From Protonemura montana (lineage: Eukaryota > Arthropoda > Insecta > Plecoptera > Nemouridae), in NCBI GenBank assembly GCA_947568835.1, contig OX387605.1, forward strand, positions 14,760,418 through 14,824,417: a DNA stretch of 64,000 nt, in the 5' to 3' direction. Positions 46,390 through 59,720 of the stretch are shown piece after piece. The translations under genes were made by a program, and so were the position numbers. The notes beneath the pieces were generated by a model. That model saw nothing but the letters and a program-made list of their open reading frames with translations, was not told the origin of the DNA and ran no database searches. How positions within the stretch are numbered: the stretch's first letter is position 1; every line of letters begins with the position of its first letter.

Positions 46390-47351
46390 GAATTTAAGGC
46401 AAAACGTATGATCATTTATTTGCGTAAAATGCAGGAGGTTTTAAAATTTTACAGTCAAAATTATTTAAATGATTCTTTGCGAATCTTTTAATTTTTTTTA
46501 ATTTTTTTATTTATAAGATATTTGATGTGAGTTTGCATTTATCAGAAAATTAAGTGGGTAACATAAAAGAGGTCTTTGAAAGGTGATAAATCACAGCAGG
46601 TTCCAAAGAAAAATCTAAAAAAAAAACAATTGCACAGAAAAGAAGTAAAGAATGCTTGGTGGGTGTAGTTCTAGAACTCGAGCGACATTTAAGAAAATAA
46701 TTTCCACGTGTTCCCTGGCCACTAGTAGTCAGAATTACAAAGAATACAGAACGCTACTTTTACAATTATATCAAAGAATTAAGGTCATGTAGCTAATTTA
46801 AAAAGTTAATTAGAAATGCTAATGCCCAGCTTATCGTGTACATCGTTCTATTGCTGTTTTACATCGTGTTCGAAATATCTGCAGGTTCATTACAAACGTT
46901 TACATTATTTCACACTTGTAATTCAGTGACATTCCATTGGAATGAACCTTCCAGTTTCTACCGCAATTGCATAGCAGTGGGTGTATCAGTAGTTTCCGGT
47001 GATAGCATCCCCCATTAACAGTGCCTGAAACCTCGATTTTAAAGATTTTATGGACAAAAAGAGGATAGCTTCTCATAAAACTATACGAATATTATTCATA
47101 GCGTACACAAATTTACATACCTAAGTAAAAATTTTTTCTGTCGTTTGTAGAGGAATGATTTTTTTTTTCGTTTGCATCTGCCTGATGGTATATTCACAAG
47201 CTCCGGGCATTTCGGTCGGGGAGAACTGAATAACCCTCATCTTTTAATGATGCCAATTCTGTGAGAAATGTGAATCACAACATACCATCGAGCATCGTTT
47301 GAATCTATTTGGTTCGTGGCTCATTGTTTTGCAGTCACACACTTTCCCGTC

Positions 47352-47375
47352 GTCGGCGTCGGCGTCGGCGACGGC
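47352..47375. repeat. Hexanucleotide (GTCGGC)4 repeat
   Basis: Three perfect GTCGGC units and one with a single change. A looser patch of related GGCGTC/GTC units occurs at about 50769-50798. No coding use is supported. Confidence 0.8.
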
Positions 47376-50300
47376 GTTATCTAACTTCCAGGGCACACAC
47401 CCTCGAGCCGCATCCGCTGGCTTCGTTTATTTCTCGCTGGGGATTTTTGGCAAAATATCTCGTTTGTTAACTTTTCTTGGTGCGGTTGCATTCAAATCAT
47501 CAACATGACAATAACATAATAAGCTTGAATCCCAACTTTTAACGTAGTTTAACTGTGTAGTGGTTTGTGGTTACGCATTGCAGAGAAGTTGAACTTTCTT
47601 TTGGGTCACTTCTTGCGTTTCTATATAAGCAGCAGTGATTCGTTTTATTTCTGTAATTCATACATAGAAAATAACAAAGTTCAAGTAAGTAACGATGCTT
47701 TCTATGTGGCTATATACATATATACACACTTTCTAACGCGAATTTCGCCCATTTTTAGTGGTCCTTGTGCAGTGACGTACCGAATTTGTCTACCATGTTA
47801 TGTTTTAATGGGCTTATGACAACCACGTTCCATTACTGGTGAACGCATGTTCAGTCAGACTATAAAATGGACTCCGAACCTAGTGCAGTTGTAGAGTGTA
47901 GGAATTAGAAATCTCCCTACGCGGAGTATGTTCACCCTCCTCGTACAATAACTGCCTTACAAATGATAAAATATTGTCACAGTGAATACGGAATTTTGTC
48001 CTAGGATTCCAGCGAAATTATATTCCCCTCATGCACGTAGCGCGATAGTAAGTACCTCTTACTAGGAATAATGCGAGTTAGACTAATTAATTGAGCAATC
48101 ATCCGAAATTTATAGTGCAATCTTATAAATATAAATTAACACGAAAAATTGTGTAAATCATGTAAGTTGGCAGATTGGAATATTATTTAGCAGGATTGCT
48201 CGATTTTATAAATAAGTGCGTAGTTAATATTCATAGAGTAGGGTAACTTTTTTAATGGATTTCCTCACTGTTTTTGTAGATGAACTGAACGAAGTAGAAA
48301 CAATTTTCATCTACCTTAATACAAAAGAAGAAACTCTAGTGGAGAATTTAGCCACTGCTAAATTCTAGCTGGTACCAGATTCTGTTCCAATAGAAACTTC
48401 TTGCTAAATATAATCCGCGGTGACCGAAAATATGTCAGAGAAGATTTTCGTTGCCCTAGTGCGATAATAACGCAATCTAAAACCAATCTGCCATTTCCTT
48501 TCGTAAGTTGCCGTGTCGTTGCGTCACCCCTCTTGATAATAAAAGGAACGAAACCGTAGAATTTCGCTGAACTTGATTATAATATCCGTCCGTCACAGTA
48601 CGTATGTTCATCCACATTAAACTCTCCTTCAGTAGCTGTAATTCTTGTTTTGTACCCATACGCATAGGAGTCCTTTGAAAAGATGGAGATTTAAAGAAAA
48701 TAGCGCTTAAAAACAAACACTCAAGTACGAGATTTAAATAATTTTAACCTCTACGAAAAGTATTGAGACATTTTTGACAAAAGTTTTTCATTTTTTTTCT
48801 GATTTCATCATCTTGCCCACCTTGGAATCCACAGAAATTCCACAATGCAGTGACTAACAGTGTTAAAGGCGGCAAATTTAAAATTGTATGGAATGTATTT
48901 CGAAAAATGATCACGTTTGTTAAAAAAATATGAGTTAACTACATTGAAAGGTACGAAACAGCAGGTGAAACAAGTGTGTACATGTAAAACGAAGATTTTG
49001 TCGATAATTACAACAAGGCTGCTGGCCCCGAGGTAAAATATTGAGCTCTAACCTTGATAGAGTCTGGCTCGATTTCCTGCCATCACTGATGAGTGAACTA
49101 TGGGTTTACACACCCCATCGCATACCCTAGAGGTGAAGGCACAAGTTTCTGGTCTGCTATTCGTGTAAAGTAGAATTTATTACTTCTGCATGTGCCAAGT
49201 TATAAATCGTCTTCTCATGAAACTTGGTAAAAACACTAAATATCAAACAGTAGGCTCGCGGATCTACACGCATGAACAAGATAGGGTTGATTAATATGAA
49301 CTGCGGGTTTCGGGGGGGAAATCGTGTTTAATTTTGTAGTACATTGTTTCATGAAGCCTTATGAACTTCGCTACAATAATCTATCATAAGAGACTGTAAT
49401 TGTTACAGCGAAGAACATGTTTCCAAACCGCTTAACTGTCGCTGGAGATGCTATTAATTTCGGCGCCAAAAAAAATATATAGTGGAAGTTTTCTGAACAG
49501 AGTAAGCTAAACCACGTTTTGACAACGCTCTCGACTCTCACATATTTTTCTGATACCAAAATGCAATATCTCATCATGTATGTCAAACAAAGTTCATACA
49601 ACAATATGTCGCTTTCAGTTCCGAAACTGTCTGCTGTCTAGCGAGCTTTTTATTTCGATATTCTAACAATTTTCAATCTTAACTTGCGCAACGGTTTCGA
49701 GAGGTTTTTCGCGAAAGAAAAGCCATCTGTGCTAACCGAAGAATATTATTAAACTTTGTCGGGAACAATGCAGTTTTTCCCGTTTCCACTGGACGTCGCT
49801 GGTCCAGGCTCTATATGTGTGATTTGGGCAGATGGTGTCGGCCGAATGTTTTGACCATTCATGTCACGATGCACTCTGCTAACTTCCCCGCGAAATGTTC
49901 GACGGAATGCCAGCCTCGACCTAAATCAGATTCGTCTTCGACCAGGCTCCGGCCAAAACTAAATCAATCCACATCAAATTTCACAATTATTTTTAAATTT
50001 TGTTTGAAAAAAGAGACGACGTAGACTCAGAACAACCACGCGTCTCAAGAGAAATGTCTCAAATTACTCTTGACTTAAAATGGAGCGTGGTCTTTTCAAG
50101 AAAGGTATTACATTTTTTAACAGTGAATTTGTTCATCCCTGTATGCAGCGATCTTTTAAGGGAATAAAATTGAACTGGGACTCCCTTATTGAAATGTTTG
50201 TGTTTCTTTTTAGTCTTTCAATATCGTTGTTGAGTGGGAATTGAACCAAAGTCCCCGAGCTTATCATGGCTCTTCCTGCGACCTCCGTAGGTTTACTCAT

Positions 50301-50417
50301 GAACACTGCCATAGCATCGCGCCATGGAAAAGGCTGCTTCCGCTGCAGATTTTCCCAGAGCTTGCTAAGAATCGCCACCAGCTTTATTACAATACCGCTT
50401 AACTTTACTGCTAAAAG

Positions 50418-50490
50418 CGATATACCTATCTCTATCCTATCTATATATCCGATAGAGATATATCCTATCTCTATTTCTATCTCATAGATA
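50418..50490. repeat. CTAT/GATA-rich low-complexity patch with internal hairpins
   Basis: Repeated TATCTCTATC and GATAGAGATA strings form local inverted repeats, typical of a degenerate tetranucleotide/hexanucleotide microsatellite. Confidence 0.75.
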
Positions 50491-51957
50491 AAAGTTCTAT
50501 CCAAGCTACAAAGTCTCAAAATTGTATATGAGTAATTACTTTTCTAAGTATTACCCGGTTAACATTAGCAACACAATTTTTCTTATTTTAATGTGACACG
50601 ACTCGTCAACCAACGTCACGTTTTGTGTAGGAACCTTCGTAAAACGTCGTCAGATTGATACGTTACCACCACAAAATTGACTGATCGTTGAATTTGTTGC
50701 GAGATGTCACGATTAACCTACATTTTCCATGAATAATATTAGCAGGAAAACGGCAAGCACGTTGAAAAGCGTCGGCGTCGACATCGGCGTCGTCGTTGGC
50801 AGTGCAGCTTCGCGCTTGAATTACTCACGGTAACTATATCGCCGTTAATGAGTGAGCCAGCTTAAGACGTGTCATATGGTACGCCCTACGTGCGGGGATA
50901 ACGTGTCGCAAATTCTGATTTGCCCTTTAGCTATCATTACGCTATTGTTCCCGGAGATCGTTCCCTGTAAATAGACGTTTCTATTAAGGCGAGATCCGTC
51001 TTGCCCGGGATAATGGTGTATTCGTTCTGCGAGATAAAGATGAACTGGATGGATTAAAAAACCACGAATTTTCTCGTTAAGGGTCTTAGCGCGCACACTC
51101 ACTTAGCTCACCCACGAATAGGAATAAATATCTCTTAAAGTCATGCAATAGGAGGTATAAGAGAACTACTTTCATCTGGAGTGCTAAATCAATTTTTTCA
51201 GCTGTGTTTTTTTTTCTAGAATTTTCTTCTGACAAATGAATGTAGTTTCTAAAGGAACTGTGATTGGATTTATTTGATATAGAACTTTCTGAAACTTGTT
51301 GAATAAAACAGTCGATTCTAGACGAGAAAAAGCTGATGCAATTTCTGATTAGCACTGAAGATGGCCCAGAAAGTGGGTTGAGGATGCCGCTGATTGGATC
51401 TTAGATCTAGGCGAACAAGAACAAAAATTTCTTTGAAGGCTAATTTGATTTTCGTAAAATCCAAAAATGTTTTCCGTAAATTTTAACATGCCGTTAAACG
51501 CTTCAAAACAAGCTTTCCTTACGAAAATGCAAAGTAAAGGGATTTTTCTTTTATTCCTTTTTGTAGACCAAGATTTTTTGACGAGTCAAGTTTTACACGA
51601 AAAATCAAATGTCAAGCATTGCACGTCTCTAAGATAATAAGACTTCAACCAGCTTTAGGAAAATAGCAATACACTTCCACATTTCTAATTTTCGACTTTC
51701 AAAAGAAATAGATGATAAATCATATCATGAAAAAAATGAGGACAGCGCGAATTTCAAGTATTACAAAACTTTGCGTGTCTACGCAGCAAAGCCAAAAACA
51801 TGGCGAGTGATAAGCTGTGCACGGAGGTAACACAAAGAACTGGAGTACTAGACGAATATTGCTCGTGTCACTTTTCCCTGGTGGCATTAATGCGCGTTTA
51901 CGTGTCGTAGCCACGTCACGCTGGCGATGAAGGCGTCCCTAGGCGTCGCGACGCTTT

Positions 51958-51981
51958 GGGGGGGGGGGGGGGGGGGGGGGG
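51958..51981. repeat. G24 homopolymer
   Basis: Twenty-four consecutive G on the plus strand, between GC-rich flanks with repeated GCGACGC strings. The exact length should be treated as approximate. Confidence 0.85.
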
Positions 51982-53753
51982 CGACGCGTGCTAGAGACAA
52001 GTGACATGTGTTTACTGGAACTGAAAGTCTTACGCCATTTCATAACCAGACCTTGTTGTGGGGTTCTGACGAATGTATTAGGAACTGGGAATCATCATTT
52101 GTACAGTTAGCGTGCCATATGCTACATTCCGTTCAGCGAGAGAGCATACTTTGCCGGCAGAGGCGCCACCAGTCGCTTGGGGGTGACATGTGGGCCAACT
52201 GTCATTTTCAAAACACTACATATATTCTCCGCTGATGTCCGCCATTTTATTTGTATCCGAGAGTTTTTTTCTTTCTAAGATTTTTTGTTTTTCCAACCCT
52301 TAAAATAATTTTTTTTCTTGTCCTGGAAATTGGAAATGTATTGGGAAAATCTTGAAAATTACTTTGCGGACATAATCAGTATTTAAGAATCAGGGGATTC
52401 TACTAAAATAATAATAACTGGACCAAAATATAACATAACTGACTAAAATCATGAGTTGGAAGCAACTGATGTCTGTGAACTGGTTTCTTCTCTGAAGGAC
52501 AGAATTTATTTTCAGGGAGTGACGAGTTGCAGTCCTGCTTACACAAGATGATCGAATCGAGCAATTCAGGTTGGCGCAGCAACGCCATAGCGGTCAACCT
52601 TTCAAGACTAGAACCTACGACTGTAGTAAAATTCTTTCTTGAAAGTAAGCGTTGGGAATAATATTTTTTTATTGGAGAAATTTCCTTCTGTTATATAGTT
52701 ACCCATCAAGGTTGTCATGTCAAAAGGGTCAAAAAGGTCATAAAATCGTGCTGTTTTTCAGATTGTTTTCAGGCCTGAGTCCGTAGCTTTTACCATTGTT
52801 ATGGAAGACTTGATACTCGAGCTTAGTCTCTTAAATAATATTATAAACTTTCTGAATTCCAAATGCTTTTCGTTAAAGATAAAATAAATATGTTTAGTAT
52901 CCAATCACGGCACAGAGACTATAAATCAGAAATGATTAAATAGAAGCGGGAGGTGTCTGGTTCAAGTTGACTATTTGCTGATTGCAAAGATAACCTTTGA
53001 CCTTCTTTTGTCAGGCTCCAAAGAGCCTCGTTTTCTTTGAAGCTGTAGTATAAGCTTGGGGACTTTTGTTGTTGTTTATTTCTTACCCCTTACATTTAAA
53101 GAAACTTGTCGAAAAATCCAAAAAAAATGTTATAAATCATGCCATGATTTGTAATGATCGTTTGAACGCCCACCTAAGGATATATACAATTATTGTGTTT
53201 CCTATCTATTGGTCCAAGAATGCTAGAGAAAAGAGGACGATTCAAAACTTGTTTCCTCGATGCAACGTTAAAACGTTACAGCAAACTTACAGCAAAAATG
53301 CAAATCGCGCAAACTGCCGAGGCGCTCCAAGAAAATGAATCGCCCTTCCCGGAAAAAGGGTGTGTTATTTCTGAACAGGGCCAGTATTTGCTCTCTCGGG
53401 TAATTCAACACTCCTCTCAGTTTTCCGCCTGGAATAATACTCATCGGCACGGATAACAAAATGAATTTTCACCGTGAGCGGTCTTCCGATTGGACGCGAC
53501 TTTTCTTCGGCTTGGAGGGAAAAGCAAGTGTTTTCCGTTCAATCAAACAATACAATATCCATTACTGATACAAACTACGTCGAGTTTGTGCTGGTAGGAA
53601 AGGAATATCACCCCCTCAGGCAGTTCTCGTACAAACAGACAGACTCATTTTCAATTGTGCACGTTTCGCATTAAGTAGTTGGATTAGAGAAACTACAAAC
53701 TAGCAAATACGTTTTTTTATTATTAGGAACACTACTACTCGCTCACAAATTGA

Positions 53754-53781
53754 TGCCCAAACGGGGATCAATGTTTGGGCA
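53754..53781. repeat. Short perfect hairpin (9-bp stem, 10-nt loop)
   Basis: TGCCCAAAC and GTTTGGGCA flank a 10-base loop. A related palindrome, TTTGGGTGCCCAAA, occurs at 55206-55219. No U-tract follows, and in an animal genome this is not a terminator. Confidence 0.6.
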
Positions 53782-54767
53782 CCAGTTTTTGAGAGGGTAT
53801 ATATAGTGTCATATTAATAAAATGACTCGCTTATTGCAAGCGTTAGCAATTTATACCAGATTTCATCTAGCAAATACGTTCGTTTCATTGTTGCGAATAG
53901 ACTATTTGAGCATGTTTGCTGTAAGAAAAGGATTAAACCAGTAAGATTAAAAAATTTAAAGATATTATCATTAAAAATATACGCGTCAATGTATAGAGGT
54001 GAAAAGATTTCTTAAATTTTAGACGACTTGAAAATAATTTAAGATGGTAGCGTGCACTGCATTATCGCTCCACTTAGTACCTTCCACATTCCTCTCGAAT
54101 TGTTCCCCAAGGGAGGGTAATGGTCTCTGATTATATGAGCACCCCAACGTGGTGTTTTGTTTTATGAATACAATATAATTATAAGCCTAATCTCCTAGCC
54201 ATTAAACTCTCGAAAGCGTAGTATGGAAAGGGGAGAGGGTGTCTTACGTTAAATTTCGGTTAATTCGTAATACTTGGCTAGCTGATTGAATGTTTGCCCT
54301 AATTGTTCACATTGGGCACAAAGCATGGTTGTTTCTGCTCCAGTGAGCCAAACAGGCTCGATTACACGATGCCTTAGAGACGTCGTTCTCGGCGTCGGGA
54401 CGCCTCGTTGCTATTACCATGGTGACCGCACTTCTGAGAATTCAACGCTTCCTAAAACTCTGAGCCGATGCTTCAATTAGAGGCACTGGCAAGCTCGTGA
54501 CCAATCTGTGCGATTTGATTAAACATGGAACGTTATTGCCACACGCATTGTAATTCTTTCATTCAAAGTTCACATGTGAAGTACACAATAGTAAAAATGA
54601 TAAATGAATTAATAAGAAGTGCAACGGAAATAGTTAAGTTTTTTAATAAAAATCAGCCCTCCAAGAAGAAATCTCCCAGTTCAGAGGTTACACCTATTTT
54701 TACACGGGTCTTTATAGTGCCTTCCGTCAAATGGTTTTGGGTAAGGTGAGGTTGTCCTTGATTCTCG

Positions 54768-54803
54768 TAGTCATAGTCAAAGTCATAGTCATAGTCATAG
54801 TCA
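54768..54803. repeat. Hexanucleotide (TAGTCA)6 repeat
   Basis: Six head-to-tail units, one carrying a single change. Confidence 0.9.
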
Positions 54804-55218
54804 GTCTCTTAACCGTTCGTCATGTCTAGGGTTAATGGTCTTTAATCATTGATTTACACAATTCAATTATTTATAGACACACAGTCAGGGTAGAATTTTA
54901 GACTTTTTGAACAGAACAGTGCACTAGAGTATTTGTATCAAGCCGACCCACATGGATCACTAGATGACATGATATGTCCGTATTTACTACAGTTGACTAT
55001 GATTTCTCAAAACATTTGTTTTCTCATAAAAAAAAAACAATCTAAAATGAGAGAAAATATTTCATTAGAGCTGAAGAGGAAACGTTTCGGTTAATTTCCG
55101 CTCAAACAAATCAAAAGAAGCATGGCGTTCTATTTATTGGTTCTCGCTGTTGATATTTATTTTTTTCGCAATTCCATATTATGTCATTTTCATTGGTATA
55201 ACATGTTTGGGTGCCCAA

Positions 55219-55247
55219 ATCAAAAGTGATCAAAAGTGATCAAAAGT
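55219..55247. repeat. Tandem decamer (ATCAAAAGTG)3
   Basis: Three copies, the last one short by one base, immediately after a TTTGGGTGCCCAAA palindrome. The unit contains ATCAAAG-like strings resembling TCF/Pangolin sites, but the match is imperfect. Confidence 0.8.
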
Positions 55248-57728
55248 TTGATTGTGTGATAGAAACTTGTCGACGTAATTAGGTACTGTATCGACGGCAT
55301 GATCCTGGCCATTGAAGCGTGGAATATTTGTTTTGCGAAGCGTATATCAAAGCACAATAACACACATATTTCGGTTGTTCCTTCAATCAGTTATGAAGAG
55401 AAATAAATATTTCGATTTTAAATAGTTGAAAAGTTGATCACTGTTTCAAAATCCCGCTTGCAAATGAAGTCGGGGCTTGTGCGCATTGAACATTTCGGAG
55501 CGGTCAAACAGTAATCAACTATACAGCTGTGCAGTCAAACACATGTCAAAGTCCAGGTACCACAAGCTTACAGTTGGCCTGGTTTCCTACCGTACACCTC
55601 CTGCGATATCCGATACAATTTACACTAAAAGCAATTAGTTTGCCAGACATTGCTCAGGTGCTTTCGGTTGAGGTGGGATTGGTATGCCGTGAACGTATTG
55701 TAGATTGGCATACGGAACTAAATGATACGTACTGACCAAGCCGCATGTTTTCCGTCACCACGAGGCTGATTATAGGTTATGTCATCGTGTACACACGGTT
55801 AAACCTTCTCAGATTATGGTTTCTGATTATAATGTGTGCTCGCGTGAATAATCCGCAAATCGCATTTCAACGAGTGAACCTGAAACTAAATCGATGTGTT
55901 GAATTGAAAGTTTTACAAGATGAAACGAGAAGTTTACTGCTAGATTTTATGAGAATTCACATTCCTTATTCGAATATTTCAGTTAGGACATTTTTGGATA
56001 GTTTTGCACACAAAATATAAAAATAAAATACTTTTGGGATTTTTTTATTTATTTTCAGTTTAAAATGGCTTAAGTATGCAGGGTAAGATTCAGAAAGCTG
56101 AAGTGTAACGCGAGTTGCACGCTGTATTTTGACATTTCCGTGCTCTCCTTGGCGAGCATGAGCGCTCTTTCATCCCTTGTCCACATTTTTCTCTCAGGGC
56201 TGGCCTGCATGGCAAGTAATTCCGCTTTTCCTGATTGGCCAACAGAATGACCAAAGTCCACAGAAGACCACGTGCGCTGCATCAGAGCTCCACATGAATA
56301 TTTCAAGCGTGCATTCACTGCGTTCGCTCCATGCTGGCAGCACTAACAATTCCTTCAGATGGGATAATTACCTGCAAGGTAATCGACAGCAGCTCAGTGT
56401 CTTTAAATACTAGGGCGTTTTTTTTATTTATTCACTTTTATTGTTGAAAGCCACGTGCATTTACTGTCTAGATTATATACCACATTTTTCTTTGACATTT
56501 TCAGCATAGCGAACATTCTTTAAACATTATTGTATTATTCTTGCTGTCATTCCTGCCACTACGAATTCAAAATATTGCATATACTGAGTACCACGTAATG
56601 TTCTGTCGCAATCGAAATATTCCACATCTAATGTTTATTTACAGTGAACAAGATAAATAATATTCCTAGCTATATTTATATAAGTGCTGTAATTTATAAC
56701 GCGTCCTTCCGTTCGATTTCAGTAAACTTTAAAGCGAATTAAAGCTGCATTGTACCATCCAGATGGTGAGTTGAGACGAAAATACAAAGGGAGGCTGTTT
56801 TCTTGATCGTGGATTGGTTGCCAGTGTTTTCCAGTTGATGCCAAGGTTTGCAGGAGCAATGAGTTTGAAGTGCGCCCTGGAGCTCCCGTGAGACAAGGAA
56901 TTTGTTCCAGACTTTCGCAGAGAGGCGTTTTGATCTCTAGATCCCCTCAGGACCACTCGTTATCGCATCGCTGTCCGTAAATACACGTGTGGGCAGGCAA
57001 AGATAGCTGAAAATAGTCGGTGTTTGAGCCGATTTTTTCAATCTGACCTTCATTTTTACTTTCCTTTTTTCGTACCCATGGAAGAATACCCATGCATTTA
57101 TAGCATAATATGTCAGGCAATTTGTTTGCAAAGGTGTGAATCAGGTCACATAAAATAAGATGTATCTATTGTTGGGATGTTTAGGGCAGTGCCGAGGCTA
57201 TTTCGGAAGGGCGTTTCAAGAGAGGTTTCACCAAAAGAATACTATAAAAACGGGTCACGATTGATAAAAATGAAAAGGAGGAATTGTGTTGTGCAATCAC
57301 GGTAGTTCGCTCGGTCAACTTTGAGTAACATTCTTGTTTGAGTAAAACTTTCTTCCATGTTGTTTCATACAACACTTGAGACGAGTATGTAGACACTCGT
57401 GGAAAGAAGAGCTTTCCAAGATCTGTTTCTGCAAAAGTGACAGTGTTTCCAAATTGACCAATTACACCCTTTTTTTTATTATTATTATTGTTTATTGTTA
57501 TGAAATCATCGTGCATAATAAAATGAAAGTGCACTGACCAATGTTTTACAAAATTGTTCTTGCCGAAATTCAAAATTAAAAAATATTAACATTTAAAACC
57601 ATAAAACTAAAAGATATTGGATTAAAAATAATATTGACATTCAGTAAAAAAGCAAGTTCTAGTGGTTTCTTAGTATTCTTCTTTAGTATAAAAAATATCT
57701 TACAAAAAGTTAAAATTTTGACATCCTT

Positions 57729-57734
<6 letters not shown>

Positions 57735-57759
<25 letters not shown>

Positions 57760-57761
57760 AA
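57735..57761 (+). repeat. A27 tract preceded by an AAATAAA string
   Basis: Twenty-seven A follow AAAT on the plus strand, and the preceding about 180 bases are very AT-rich. The arrangement resembles the tail of a retroposed transcript, but no recognisable body or target-site duplication was found. A simple A-tract is the default reading. Confidence 0.7.
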
Positions 57762-59360
57762 CTTTTCCACTCAATGTTTTTGGGGAGATTGTAATAATTT
57801 TTGATTTTCTAGGAAGCCAGAGTTTTATTTAATTTTCGTGTTAGGGCAACTTTTTAAGTAGGTATATATCATTTTTTTACGGGCATTTCAATTTTGCAAA
57901 TAAAAATTCTCGACGATTTTACGAACTAGCACGGAAATAGGGATCAAAATAGACAAACAAAAATGTAAGTAACATTCCAATTTTGAGGTTCGCGGTGCAT
58001 TGCAGCTTGAACGCCAAAACTTGCTAATTTCGTGTTCTCCTGTTAGTGTGACTCGTTGATTCAACGTCGACGAATGCATTTTGATAATAGATTAGAGTTT
58101 CTACACATTGAAGTTCGCTTATTCAATTGAAACGTGTATATTGCACGAACTACATTAAAGCTCTGTATGGAGGCTAGTAAATTCCTGACAAACTGATCCC
58201 GTTGCGAGCACTGGCTGTGAGCAACTTGAAATACGGCAATCACTTTTCATGCATGTATTTCAAACATTATAACGAATATTTAATACAACGTTTATCTAGC
58301 GAAAATCATTGGTTGCATTTTAATCTTAGATTCGATGACTGAAACTCAAATCCATCCTTATGTTTGACGTCACTAATTTATTCTCGCTAGATTTTATTTA
58401 GATGAGTCGTTTCATTATCCACACTAACTAGACCAACGGTATCGCTGAGTTCCACTCTGAACTAACTGCCACGCCGCTCAGCCTGCCCAAAATCACAGAC
58501 TGGGCCATTTATTATTCACTGGCCTCGTGCAATCCTCTTTGACCCTCCACTGGTTTAATTATTTGTTTGACCAGCTGCAGCCAGGGGCTTTAAAAGAGGT
58601 AAATTCACCACTTGCCATGATATTACAACGGTTAGCGAAATGAAACGCTATGGTTTTTTTTTTCTGTAACGATGATATCCCATTTTATTAACATGATTGC
58701 GTAACAGTTACAAATGCGTGCGAGTTTCGTGGGTTGGTGGAGGTGCCGATTCTGTCCACAAGCGCAGATAAATCGCGCTGCATTGGTGCAGCTATTTGAC
58801 TAGCATGCAAATTAGTTGAATTTCCGTATCAAATCTATTTGTCATAGCGCTCACGAAAGTAAGTTCATTTCGGACACAGCACGTTGTGTTGTGGTGGGGT
58901 GTGGGGTGGGGTTGCGCCGTTACCCACCCCTGGGCCCGTCTGAGTGTTTGATACTTCAGCGGGCTCCCAGACAGATTGTGTTACTCTGTTTTATGACGGG
59001 CTTCTTACTCACCTGGGATTCGCCGTGAGTCACAGCCAATCCAGGCGATCATTCGTCAACACTCGACTGACTTCACATTTCGCTACATCGGAAATGATCA
59101 ACGCCATCAATATTTACTCACTCAATTTTGCTATTTCAGATTTGATAAAGAATAATATGTGTTGAAAATGTATTCGCTCGAAAAATCGAAACGAAGGAAA
59201 TATTTCGCGAAGTTTCACACGTTCAATCTTTTCATTAAAGATGTTTCTAATGGAATGCAATGCAACTTTTAGCTAGATATTTCAATGGCGTGTGGTGGGC
59301 CACCCCCATTGACAATATATTCAGGCCCAACTTTTGAAATAGTCTCGCGGTAATCGTTTA

Positions 59361-59720
59361 GGCCTTGTGGGATGCGGTCGTCGTTCGAGGCATCAGAGAA
59401 TTTTATTACATCCCACCCTTTCCCGGTGGCGCGCCCGCTCGCTGCTTTTCCGCGCGCCGCCGCGCTTTCCCCATACTTTCCCTCGCTTTCCCTTCGTCTT
59501 CCTTTCAATTTATCTCGTTTTACAGTCGTCAATGCAGATGGCAAGTCGAGGGCTTCAAATGCGCCCCAATTCCGCACACCCCCCACACCCCCTTGTGCCC
59601 CACTCGGCACCGTCGGTCGGTCTGCCGGTCTGTCGAGAGAAGGGGGCGGCGAACATTGCCCGCACCCCCTTTAAAACCCTTACGGCACCGCCGAAACCAT
59701 TGCGACAATTCCGGCCACCA
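59361..59720. promoter_or_regulatory. CpG/GC-rich island, possible promoter or 5' exon
   Basis: This is the largest GC-rich block outside the dpr exons. A CpG-dense GCGCGCC stretch near 59430-59470 is followed by C-rich sequence at 59560-59600 and about 59655-59675. Three plus frames and one minus frame are open across much of it, as expected for stop-poor GC-rich DNA. No peptide is recognised. A promoter or untranslated first exon of dpr on the minus strand, or of an unseen gene, would explain it, but no initiator or transcript evidence is available. Confidence 0.2.

Larger units (their letters stand above)
44408..51957. other. Non-coding stretch
   Basis: No supported gene. Two longer open frames (plus 44759-45157, minus 45259-45684) lie side by side in slightly GC-richer sequence, but neither peptide is recognised and neither has convincing splice signals. 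It also contains the inverted Runt-type motif pair, a GTCGGC hexamer repeat and a CTAT/GATA-rich patch. Confidence 0.55.
51982..59360. other. Non-coding stretch
   Basis: No supported gene. It contains an insulator-like GGCGCCACCAG string at 52162-52172, a short perfect hairpin at 53754-53781, hexamer and decamer tandem repeats, and an A27 tract. Open frames are short and unrecognised. Confidence 0.55.
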
